The translations under genes were made by a program, and so were the position numbers. 5,348 nt of DNA, taken from contig NVSR01000075.1 of the NCBI GenBank assembly GCA_002401295.1, forward strand, positions 4,904 through 10,251, in the 5' to 3' direction. This document shows positions 1-5,195 of this stretch, in pieces (position 1 is the first letter of the stretch; every line of letters starts with the position of its first letter). Under the pieces are notes generated by a model, which saw only the letters and a program-made list of their open reading frames with translations, searched no databases and had not been told where the DNA came from. The DNA comes from SAR324 cluster bacterium (lineage in GTDB: Bacteria > SAR324 > XYD2-FULL-50-16).

Positions 1-813
1 ATAAAAACATGGTTCCCAGAAGATCAGAACAATAAGCTCTATCTATCCGTTATTTATGGTTTTACAATTTACTCAATTTGTGTATTGGTACTACCAGCAA
101 AAGACTATATTCGGATCCTTCCATTCTTACATGCCTTTATGTTGATCAGCAGTTTATACTGGTTTTATACAGCAGTGAAAGCTGTTAGGAATAATAGAAC
201 CGGGGCTTTATTTAACCTATGGTTATTAATCTGGCTGATGCTATCCATGGTGCTAGAGATATTATATATCAATGAAATATCAGTTCATTTTAGATCGATC
301 CCCGTTGCACTAACTTTTGTTGGTTTAACTCATATAAACCTCCTCTCCCAGCACTTTATAGATACCATCCGTGAAAAGGAAAAAGCACGGGAGAAAAATT
401 TGGACATGGCATTAGAAATCAAAGAAAAGGAGCAAGAACTCACGGAGTCCAAAAGTACGAAAAAGCGGTTGAAAGCTTTGGTGGAAAATCCAGCTTTTGC
501 GAAGGAGGTTAATAAAATTGAGGAGAAATTGGATAAAATCGGTTACTTCGAGTCCAAAGAAAATGTAGTAACGTTCTATACTCCTGGTGGCAGGCGCATG
601 GGCAAAACGGCTCTTCCTTTGAAAAGGATCACAGAATTTCTGGATAAAGGGCTAAAACGTTGCTCAAAAAATAGTGTCGTCAATAGTATATACATTGAGA
701 AGTCCACAGAGGAAATTGGCGGGGTTTTCTTTTTATGGCTCTCTGATGGCGCAAAAATTAGAATCGGCCCCACCTATGTGGAACATTTTGATCAGTATCT
801 AGTGTCTGAGTAA
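1..813 (+). CDS. Membrane-anchored LytTR-domain regulator, 5' end missing
   Basis: Frame 1 is open from the first base to the TAA at 811-813 (270 residues visible), so the gene starts before the window. The TTG at 85 is an internal codon, not a convincing start. Numbering from the first codon, there are about four membrane segments (residues 14-31, 37-59, 69-90 and 99-118), then a charged, probably coiled-coil linker (about 119-175, rich in K and E), then a LytTR domain (about 179-268). The LytTR call rests on YFESKENVVTFYTPGG, the KRCSKNSVVNSIYIEK strand (family pattern F.RvHrS.iVN...I), and LSDGAKIRIGPTYVEHF (family pattern L.dG..i.vsr.Y...F). LytTR domains bind DNA as regulators. Fusion to membrane helices suggests a one-component membrane sensor-regulator acting at the inner membrane. 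No receiver or kinase domain is visible. Its target genes and signal cannot be inferred. No clear terminator follows. Confidence 0.8.
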   Translation: MKTWFPEDQNNKLYLSVIYGFTIYSICVLVLPAKDYIRILPFLHAFMLISSLYWFYTAVKAVRNNRTGALFNLWLLIWLMLSMVLEILYINEISVHFRSIPVALTFVGLTHINLLSQHFIDTIREKEKAREKNLDMALEIKEKEQELTESKSTKKRLKALVENPAFAKEVNKIEEKLDKIGYFESKENVVTFYTPGGRRMGKTALPLKRITEFLDKGLKRCSKNSVVNSIYIEKSTEEIGGVFFLWLSDGAKIRIGPTYVEHFDQYLVSE

Positions 814-868
814 AAAGGATCGCTTTCTTCTCTCATCTCGATTGATAAAAGATATCTTTCAAGAACAA

Positions 869-932
869 TCTCATTCACCGCACCTCTTGAATCCCCCTTC
901 CCAGGAATATAGCACTCTGAAGATCTGTTTCC
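869..932 (+). repeat. Dispersed direct repeat, copy 1
   Basis: The segment 869-910 aligns with 3734-3776 at 36 identical columns of 43 (six mismatches, one gap). Shared blocks include TCTCATTCAC and CCCCCTTCCCAGG. After a spacer of 10 bases here and 19 in copy 2, both carry AGATCT.TT.CC (921-932 here). Both copies face the same way. The indel of one base in the core and the different spacer lengths break any common reading frame, so the element looks non-coding. It lies 56 bases after the LytTR stop, at the left edge of the accessory block. Confidence 0.75.
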
Positions 933-1083
933 AAGAAGGAGCTGGGCAAGGGCTTCTTTACTGCATTCCCTATAAATAGCCGAAGTCTTTGCCTGCTGCA
1001 AAATTAGTGATGCAGAGGGGAAGGGACTAGATAAAGGCATAAGAACGATTCTACAGAGTGTAACCATCGTAGCTACAGGATGT

Positions 1084-1108
1084 AGGCCTTCCGATTTTAA
1101 GAAGGCCT
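1084..1108. other. Strong hairpin downstream of the nuclease gene
   Basis: Perfect 8-base arms AGGCCTTC (1084-1091) and GAAGGCCT (1101-1108) enclose a 9-base loop. A G-T pair and a G-C pair can extend the stem outward. On the minus strand it falls about 35 bases after the nuclease stop, a sensible place for a transcript end. However, neither side has a T run, so it is not a standard intrinsic terminator. It may be an mRNA 3'-end stabiliser or simply part of the repeat-rich gap. Confidence 0.5.
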
Positions 1109-1142
1109 GCTACTGGGTGGTGTCCATAAGGGGTGGTATTTA

Positions 1143-2234
1143 TCAGCTCAAATCCACACCATATGCAGTCAATGAAGACTTGATACACTCGGCATGATTG
1201 AATATATCATCAATATTTTCAATAGGGATTTTGGTTTCTTTTTTATCGTCAAATACACCAATTTGCTTTTGAGAGGAATTAAAATGTAAACGGCATACTG
1301 GTTTTCTGTTGTTGTCATCAAGGAGGATACCGCAATAACTTTTGGTATCTCGCAGAGTGATACGAGAAGGATCGATAGATTCTCGTAGAATAGCCCTTAC
1401 TATGTTGTAGGCTTCCAATTCATCCTCTGTGGTGTGGATTCCATTATTGTTCTTGTTTTCTGTTTCAGGATCTAGCTCCTCTGCTACAACAGATTCAATT
1501 GAGCTATTATCGGTATCAGGTTCTTCAGATAATGCCGTTTTTAGTCGAGAATTGATCCTTTCAATGATGAATTGATTTTGAGCTTTTTTAACAATGCCAG
1601 AAAATTTTTCAACAACCTGGGCTGTAATTCTTCCATCATAGATTTGTGAAACAAAAAAGCGAATAAATCCTTCAGATGGTTTTTCAAGTTCACTGGCAAG
1701 AATTTTTTTGATAGCTCCAGCGTATTTTAATGAACTAGCAGTAGTCAGGATATCATCCAAAGAAAAAGTTGCCTTTGTGAACTTTTTAAGTTCATTGACT
1801 TGGTGATCATCAAAGTCCAGAAGGTTGAACTCAAAAAATGGTTTGGAATCCATCTTATTTGGTTCATCTATGTCAGAAAAAAACTGATAATGAATGCCAT
1901 TGGTTAAAATTCCAAATCGAGTTTCTGAAACAGCAAAATATCGGTGTAGTTGCGAAGCGTGATCATTACTAAGTTGATGACCATGCCATTTACATTCCAT
2001 GAGGATTATGACACTCCCTTCCTTTTTTATCGCATAATCTACTTTCTCTCCCTTCTTGATACCAACATCAGCAGTGTATTCAGGCACGACTTCTGTAGGA
2101 TCAAAAACATCATAGCCAAGTGCATTTATGAAAGGCATAATGAAAGCGTTTTTTGTAGCTTCCTCTGTTTCGATATTGTCACTTTGAGCCTTCACTCGAT
2201 TAGCAATCTCTCGTAATTTGTCGATCAAATCCAT
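1143..2234 (-). CDS. Standalone HsdR_N-type PD-(D/E)XK nuclease
   Basis: This 363-residue protein resembles the N-terminal nuclease domain of type I restriction HsdR subunits in its free-standing form (the COG4748-like group). A helix with TEEATKNAFIMPFINALGYD (residues 23-42) precedes EVVPEYTADVGIKKGEKVDY, and the catalytic core is D66, then E80-C-K82 in ILMECKW, with E24 or E25 as the likely helix acid. The middle (about 140-235) is helical. An acidic, Asn-rich linker (about 240-272) leads to a C-terminal domain (about 275-360) with DTKSYCGILLDDNNRKPVCRLHF, which from memory is conserved in this group. There is no helicase and no methylase or specificity gene beside it, so classical type I restriction is not expected here. 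The start at 2234 is fixed by an excellent AAGGAGG about five bases upstream. Inference: a DNA-cleaving defence or mobile-element protein; its true substrate is unknown. All motifs look intact, unlike its neighbours. Confidence 0.85.
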   Translation of the reverse strand: MDLIDKLREIANRVKAQSDNIETEEATKNAFIMPFINALGYDVFDPTEVVPEYTADVGIKKGEKVDYAIKKEGSVIILMECKWHGHQLSNDHASQLHRYFAVSETRFGILTNGIHYQFFSDIDEPNKMDSKPFFEFNLLDFDDHQVNELKKFTKATFSLDDILTTASSLKYAGAIKKILASELEKPSEGFIRFFVSQIYDGRITAQVVEKFSGIVKKAQNQFIIERINSRLKTALSEEPDTDNSSIESVVAEELDPETENKNNNGIHTTEDELEAYNIVRAILRESIDPSRITLRDTKSYCGILLDDNNRKPVCRLHFNSSQKQIGVFDDKKETKIPIENIDDIFNHAECIKSSLTAYGVDLS

Positions 2235-2379
2235 CCCTACCTCCTTCTAATTAGTTACTTTTATTTCTCTTTTGCTTTCGTGAAAAACATAAAAAAAGAT
2301 AATTAAATATTGTCATAATTACTGAACAAAAATATCTAAGTAAACTATTTTATAGTGAATATAAAATTATGCTAAATAA
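2235..2379 (-). promoter_or_regulatory. AT-rich leader and likely promoter region of the nuclease gene
   Basis: This very AT-rich stretch lies upstream of the nuclease start and carries its Shine-Dalgarno (CCTCC on the plus strand near 2240). One possible minus-strand promoter has TTTACT as -35 and TAATTA as -10 with a 17-base spacer; other AT-rich hexamers would fit as well, so no single promoter is fixed. The interval also contains a perfect inverted repeat (2347-2367). Confidence 0.4.
2347..2367. repeat. Perfect 8-base inverted repeat, operator-like
   Basis: ATTTTATA (2347-2354) and TATAAAAT (2360-2367) are exact reverse complements around GTGAA. The site lies about 115 bases upstream of the nuclease start, in its probable promoter zone, and next to the broken edge of the COR-like remnant. 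It could be an operator for a dimeric repressor. AT-rich palindromes also arise by chance in such DNA. Confidence 0.35.
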
Positions 2380-2547
2380 ATTCTAAGTATCCACACTGCG
2401 TTCTACGACTACCGTGAAATCATCCTTTGGGTGCAGGGAAAACAGCAACGCATCTACTTGGAAAAATTCCGTGAAAGATTACGCTCGATTCTGGATCAAT
2501 TTTTTGACTTCAAATACGAAGAGGAGGTTCGTCTGGTTGCTCTTTAA
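2380..2547 (+). pseudogene. C-terminal remnant resembling a Roc-COR protein
   Basis: An open frame of 55 codons after a TAA at 2377-2379 has no start codon near its beginning, no ribosome binding site, and ends at TAA 2545-2547. The peptide reads YDYREIILWVQGKQQR, then an amphipathic helix (LEKFRERLRSILDQFF), then DFKYEEEVRL. The order beta strand, V.GK..R, helix ending in I...F, and ..YEE.V.L resembles the C-terminal end of COR domains in bacterial Roco GTPases (compare the family pattern I.V.G..RR.LL..IR..L..I...F..L..EE.VPL). This is pattern memory, not a search result. The rest of the gene, including any GTPase or leucine-rich repeats, is absent, replaced upstream by AT-rich DNA. It looks like the tail of a deleted gene. 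Confidence 0.5.
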
Positions 2548-2739
2548 TGAAATAAATGAATAGTTAAGGTGTTCTCCCCTTCAGATCGTTACTTGCCTAA
2601 AATAGGGAAAGTGTTTTAGAGTCGTGTCGACTTAACCGTTAAAAAAAGCCTATAGTTTAAGTGGATTAAGAATCCATCGCAAGTAAATATTAAGTATTGC
2701 CAGCTAGTATAGGATTTTAATAAAACTCAAAAGTTCAAG

Positions 2740-2965
2740 ATGAAGCTCCATTCCCTACAAATAAAAAAAATTAGAGCTATTGAAGATCTGAATATTGATT
2801 TGACAGATTCTTTGTCTCGCCCCAGAAAAATGGTCTTATTAGTAGGGCCTAATTAGAAATTTACCTGATAATAATCAATACATTATAACGACTCATTCTC
2901 CGTATGTTCGGGATCTCTTTTATGAGGATGAAATCATCAGCTTGGGAGACTTGGGAGAACAATGA
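2740..2965 (+). pseudogene. AAA/SMC-like ATPase pseudogene with internal deletion
   Basis: From ATG 2740 the frame encodes MKLHSLQIKKIRAIEDLNID, then KMVLLVGPN, then a TAG at 2854-2856. This is the N-terminus of a RecF/SMC-like AAA ATPase, broken within Walker A just before the expected GxGKS/T. From about 2858 a different frame gives LPDNNQYIITTHSPYVRDLF, then EDEIISLGDLGEQ and TGA at 2963-2965. IITTHSP is the switch-histidine motif found near the C-terminus of the same family. Everything in between, normally hundreds of residues including Walker B, is missing, and the frame changes at the junction (2851-2860). The two ends fit one ancestral gene with a large internal deletion. No strong ribosome binding site is seen. 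The family is common in defence operons such as Septu, OLD-like and retron-associated systems; the subtype cannot be assigned. Confidence 0.8.
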
Positions 2966-2994
2966 GGTTGGATAAAGATTCATTAGTATTTTGA
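2962..2994 (+). pseudogene. Possible stub of a gene coupled to the ATPase
   Basis: The ATPase remnant ends in ATGA, so an ATG at 2962 overlaps its TGA. It opens a frame MRLDKDSLVF that stops at TGA 2992-2994. Four-base overlaps are usual between co-translated partners, and AAA ATPases of defence systems often have such a second gene. The ten-residue frame is too short to assign to any family and may be chance. Confidence 0.2.
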
Positions 2995-3044
2995 TTGGGC
3001 TTATTCTTTATCTACTTTTATTTTCATTACCCTTTGAATTTTAA

Positions 3045-3071
3045 TCTCCTTCTCCTTCTCCTTCTCCTTCT
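3045..3071 (+). repeat. TCTCCT hexanucleotide tandem repeat, 4.5 copies
   Basis: Four perfect TCTCCT units run from 3045 to 3068, followed by a partial TCT. On the minus strand this is a purine tract of AGGAGA units. It lies in non-coding DNA about 180 bases upstream of the small membrane protein gene, too far to act as a spacer-length switch in a simple promoter. It may have arisen by slippage. Confidence 0.8.
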
Positions 3072-3148
3072 GTAATCCCCCATTTCCTTGTACTTTCTCA
3101 AAAGCTCAAGAGTGGTAAGCTCTCCTGTGTCATCCCAAACACAGAGTT

Positions 3149-3195
3149 GTGGCCAGAGAACGGGCCACCTCACCCGTTCCAATGTTACGCCCGTT
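3149..3195 (+). promoter_or_regulatory. Cluster of mutually exclusive hairpins in the leader
   Basis: Three stems share the segment 3158-3168. Hairpin A pairs GTGGCC (3149-3154) with GGCCAC (3163-3168). Hairpin B pairs GAACGGG (3158-3164) with CCCGTTC (3173-3179). Hairpin C pairs AACGGGC (3159-3165) with GCCCGTT (3189-3195). Only one can form at a time. The cluster ends 53 bases before the start of the small membrane protein gene. It could be an RNA switch, or a recombination or protein-binding site. No known riboswitch class was recognised, and no T run follows. Confidence 0.4.
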
Positions 3196-3228
3196 AAATT
3201 GATATAAAGGATGTTTTGAAAGAAAAAT

Positions 3229-3252
3229 ATGGATGGTAAATTGGAAAAATGA
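3229..3252 (+). CDS. Possible seven-codon leader ORF overlapping the next gene
   Basis: ATG 3229 opens MDGKLEK and stops at TGA 3250-3252, overlapping the ATG of the next gene (3249) as ATGA. GAAAG upstream is only a weak ribosome binding site. The next gene itself also lacks a good one (just GGA before AAAAATG), so translational coupling through this short frame would help explain its initiation. A frame this short can easily be chance. Confidence 0.25.
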   Translation: MDGKLEK

Positions 3253-3635
3253 AGAAATTGATTTCAGTGCTCGGTATTATAACTGTTTTAGTCTTTTATT
3301 TTGCATACTACTTCTACAATGGCTATTCAGGTACTTTCAATTTAATAGCTGTTAGTTGGGGAGACGGTAAATATGGCAAAGCTTTTTATGGAGTTTATGT
3401 TTACGCTGTTCCTTTTGAGGACAAAATATCCGTAAAATCTACAATTCACATTGGTAGAGGTACACCATTTGTTGGCTATCAATATGATCTTGGTGAAATT
3501 GGTATTTCTAACAGCATGGAAGAGGCTGTAAAGCAATGGGGTAAAATTACTTGGTCTGATGAGGGGGTTCTAATCGGGAAGGGACAAAATCATGAATTAT
3601 TTATTACTAAAGAAAAAATTGAATCACATAGATAG
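3249..3635 (+). CDS. Small membrane-anchored hypothetical protein
   Basis: This 128-residue protein starts MKKLISVLGIITVLVFYFAYYF, a short basic end followed by one hydrophobic segment (about residues 4-23) that could be a membrane anchor or uncleaved signal. No lipobox or clear cleavage site is seen. The rest (about 24-128) should face the periplasm. It is rich in G, Y and V, with FNLIAVSWGDGKYGKAFYGVYVYAVPFEDK, then a GRGTPFVGYQYDLGEIG segment, EEAVKQWGKITW, and a VLIGKGQNHELFI strand, which suggests a small beta-rich domain. No family was recognised. The frame is long, clean and has a credible start, so the gene is probably real. It stands alone between the ATPase pseudogene and a repeat, the kind of context where horizontally acquired small proteins occur. 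The ribosome binding site is poor. Confidence 0.7.
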   Translation: MKKLISVLGIITVLVFYFAYYFYNGYSGTFNLIAVSWGDGKYGKAFYGVYVYAVPFEDKISVKSTIHIGRGTPFVGYQYDLGEIGISNSMEEAVKQWGKITWSDEGVLIGKGQNHELFITKEKIESHR

Positions 3636-3684
3636 TAAAAAGAGCTGTATTAAGCTAACTGACCCATTGTTGGAAATACTCCGC

Positions 3685-3795
3685 TGCTGCGGAATAGGAT
3701 TTTCCTCTGCTGTAATTTTTTGTAAAATAAAGGTCTCATTCACGGCACTTCAAGAACGCCCCCTTCCCAGGGATATTGAAAGAACCTCCGCAGCA
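3685..3795. repeat. 9-base inverted repeat bracketing repeat copy 2
   Basis: TGCTGCGGA (3685-3693) and TCCGCAGCA (3787-3795) are exact reverse complements 93 bases apart. They enclose the core of the second dispersed repeat. Copy 1 has no equivalent pair at the same positions, so this may be specific to this copy or accidental. Confidence 0.4.
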
Positions 3796-3807
3796 AGATC
3801 TATTGCC
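3734..3807 (+). repeat. Dispersed direct repeat, copy 2
   Basis: This is the same-orientation partner of the repeat at 869-932: core 3734-3776, a spacer of 19 bases, then AGATCTATTGCC (3796-3807). It lies between the small membrane protein and the solute-binding gene, at the right edge of the accessory block. A plus-strand open frame through it (3592-3819) has no domain and is taken as spurious. Read on the minus strand, part gives GGSFNIPGKG, faintly like formylglycine-generating enzyme domains, but the frame stops at once and copy 1 does not keep it. Confidence 0.75.
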
Positions 3808-3816
3808 GGGATGGCC

Positions 3817-3833
3817 TAAGGCTGAAAGCCTTA
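3817..3833. other. Tight 7-base stem with 3-base loop
   Basis: TAAGGCT (3817-3823) and AGCCTTA (3827-3833) pair perfectly around GAA. The stem is only moderately GC-rich and is not followed by a T run, so a terminator call is not supported. It is 41 bases before the preferred start of the solute-binding gene, so it would sit in its leader if transcription begins upstream. Confidence 0.45.
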
Positions 3834-3873
3834 TACAGCATTATTCCTTGGGTTGATGATTCAAAGAGGACAC

Positions 3874-4656
3874 ATGAGACTGCAAGCACTCTATTCGGGA
3901 ATTATTCTATTCTTATTTTGTTTCTTGGCAAGCCCGGCCAAGGCAGTGGAACTCAACTTCAACACAGAGGAATTTCCCCCTTTTAATTATAGTGAAGAGG
4001 GTATCCTGCTCGGTCCCAGTGTGGAGATCCTTCGTAGAATCTGTCTGGAAATGAAGATCACCTGCAATGTTCAATCCCGGCCTTGGCGACAAGCTGAAAT
4101 TGAAGTTAGAATTGGGAAGGTCCAGGGAATATTTGTCCTTGCTAAAACTGAAAAGCTGGAGAAATGGCTCAGTTTTTCTCCCCCTTTATTAAAAACAGAA
4201 TATGGATTTTTTGTCAGAAAGAGTGACTCACTGCGTTTTAAAAATCTGACAGATCTGGTGGGTTATCGAGTGGGGGTGTATGGTCCTTCTGATACCTCAA
4301 AATATCTCAATCAACTGATTGAACAGATGAAAAATAGGCGTTTGCCGCCCTTTAGTACGTACACGGCCTATGATGAATTTTTGATTTTCCGTATGTTGGA
4401 TTTTGGTCGGAGAAAAATCAAAGCCGTTTATTCGAATCGAGATGTGGGCAAGGCCTTGGCGAAGAAATTTGGTTTCAATAACATTCGTTACGCCGGTGCC
4501 AGCAAACACTTGAACTACTATATCGCTTTCTCCAAGGCCCATACGGATCCCGCTTTAGTCAGGCAGTTCAATCAAACGTTTCGCAAGCTACACCGGGAAA
4601 GGGTTATTCATCAAATCCTCAAGAAGTATCGCCTGAGAGCAGCAAAATTGGATTAA
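3874..4656 (+). CDS. Periplasmic solute-binding protein, family 3
   Basis: The preferred start is ATG 3874 (260 residues). It gives a clean Sec signal peptide: MRLQ, a hydrophobic core (SGIILFLFCFLA), and an SPAKA cleavage site before VELNF. ATG 3856 would add six polar residues. The site AAGAGGA lies just before 3874, slightly closer than ideal. The mature protein has the features of SBP_bac_3: FNTEEFPPFNYSEEG at the start, the lobe segment PWRQAEIEVRIGKVQGIF, then KLEKWLSFSPPLLKTEYGFFVRK, DLVGYRVGVYGPSDT opening the second lobe, and a C-terminal helix of KLHRERVIHQILKKY. Length is usual for the family, which binds amino acids or similar small solutes in the periplasm. No ABC permease or ATPase is adjacent, so it could be an orphan receptor, for instance for a sensor, or work with a distant transporter. 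Ligand unknown. Confidence 0.85.
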   Translation: MRLQALYSGIILFLFCFLASPAKAVELNFNTEEFPPFNYSEEGILLGPSVEILRRICLEMKITCNVQSRPWRQAEIEVRIGKVQGIFVLAKTEKLEKWLSFSPPLLKTEYGFFVRKSDSLRFKNLTDLVGYRVGVYGPSDTSKYLNQLIEQMKNRRLPPFSTYTAYDEFLIFRMLDFGRRKIKAVYSNRDVGKALAKKFGFNNIRYAGASKHLNYYIAFSKAHTDPALVRQFNQTFRKLHRERVIHQILKKYRLRAAKLD

Positions 4657-5087
4657 CGGACAAAGACTGTGACTTTTTTTGACATCACGGCAGGGGCATG
4701 GGGAATGTGACTTTTATCTCCCAGAACTAATTGTAAAGTATGTTTGCCTGGTTTCAAGGTGAGCATGGTTTCCGTTTGCCCTCCCCCAAAATGTTTCACG
4801 TTTGAACCCATGGGCTGGTTGTAAACAGGGGTTTCCTTTGAGTCGATCAGCAAATGATGATGGCCTGTGTTATCCCGTTCTGTTCCCGCAGGTGCTACCC
4901 CCATGCCTCGCAATCCAAATTTCACTGTAAATTTTTGCATCACCACCTCCCCATTTGCCGGAGAAATGATGTAGACAGAAGCTCCTTTAGGAGAGGGGGT
5001 ATTCATCATTGTCTGGGCTACTGCCACACCTGCAAGACAAAAAAAGCCGACAACCACGCCAGCTTTGACTAATCTAACTGATTTCAT
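4653..5087 (-). CDS. Secreted DUF4399 protein
   Basis: This 144-residue protein begins with a signal peptide (MKSVR, a hydrophobic core, and cleavage near VAVAQ, about residue 25). The mature part is a single DUF4399 domain: VYIISPANGEVVMQKFTVKFGLRGMGVAPAGTE is its first half, followed by the conserved TGHHHLLID, HFGGGQTETMLTLKPGKHTLQLVLGD, and HIPHAPAVMSKKVTV to the end. Its length matches the family. DUF4399 proteins are small exported beta-rich proteins of unknown function. The conserved histidines (HHH, and H in HIPHAP) might bind metal, but that is inference. The start at 5087 is supported by GAGGAG about five bases upstream. It is convergent with the solute-binding gene, sharing a TTAA that supplies both stop codons, so no room exists for a terminator between them. 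Confidence 0.9.
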   Translation of the reverse strand: MKSVRLVKAGVVVGFFCLAGVAVAQTMMNTPSPKGASVYIISPANGEVVMQKFTVKFGLRGMGVAPAGTERDNTGHHHLLIDSKETPVYNQPMGSNVKHFGGGQTETMLTLKPGKHTLQLVLGDKSHIPHAPAVMSKKVTVFVR

Positions 5088-5195
5088 TGGACTCCTCAGT
5101 TTTGAATCTTAGATCTCAAAATTACCCTTCAAAACCTTTAGGCTACCATGAATAAAGTAGAGAAATCCTCAAGAAAAAATGGTTAAACCTCCTTT

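Larger units (their letters stand above)
814..1142. other. Non-coding gap between convergent genes
   Basis: This 329-base gap separates the LytTR gene from the convergent nuclease gene. It holds a perfect 12-base palindrome AAAGATATCTTT (848-859), the first copy of a dispersed repeat (869-932), a strong hairpin (1084-1108), and two GGGTGGT direct repeats (1115-1121 and 1131-1137). A 91-codon open frame on the minus strand (792-1067) has no ribosome binding site and no recognisable domain, runs into the LytTR gene, and overlaps the repeat. It is not called as a gene. Confidence 0.6.
2966..3248. other. Non-coding region with repeats and hairpins
   Basis: No supported gene fills this stretch beyond the short stub at its start and a seven-codon leader frame at its end. 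It contains a hexanucleotide tract (3045-3071), a weak inverted repeat CTGTGT/ACACAG (3125-3144), and overlapping inverted repeats (3149-3195). TATAAA near 3203-3208 could be a -10 element for the downstream gene, but no well-spaced -35 was found. Confidence 0.5.

Noticed and set aside
848..859. 12-base palindrome AAAGATATCTTT as an operator
   Set aside because: It lies between two convergent gene ends where no promoter is expected; it could be chance in AT-rich DNA.
792..1067. 91-codon open frame on the minus strand
   Set aside because: No ribosome binding site, no domain, overlaps the end of the LytTR gene and the dispersed repeat, and the repeat's second copy does not keep the frame.
2624..2640. 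LytTR binding box around AACCGTTAAA, or the CCCGTT repeats at 3173 and 3190
   Set aside because: The first is a single near match without a partner, and the second pair is 17 bases apart instead of about 21-22.
3109..3200. Integron attC recombination site
   Set aside because: GTTAAAT fits the right core and GCCCGTT pairs with AACGGGC, but the pairing distance is too short, the left core (AGAGAAC) does not fit RYYYAAC, and no second site closes a cassette.
3734..3810. Fragment of a formylglycine-generating enzyme domain on the minus strand
   Set aside because: GGSFNIPGKG is only faintly similar, the frame stops within a few residues, and the other repeat copy shows a different peptide.
3592..3819. 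75-codon open frame on the plus strand
   Set aside because: Overlaps the end of the small membrane protein gene and covers repeat DNA; its composition is not protein-like and no motif is seen.
3817..3833. Intrinsic terminator
   Set aside because: The stem is followed by TACAGCATTATT rather than a run of T, so it does not meet the usual pattern.
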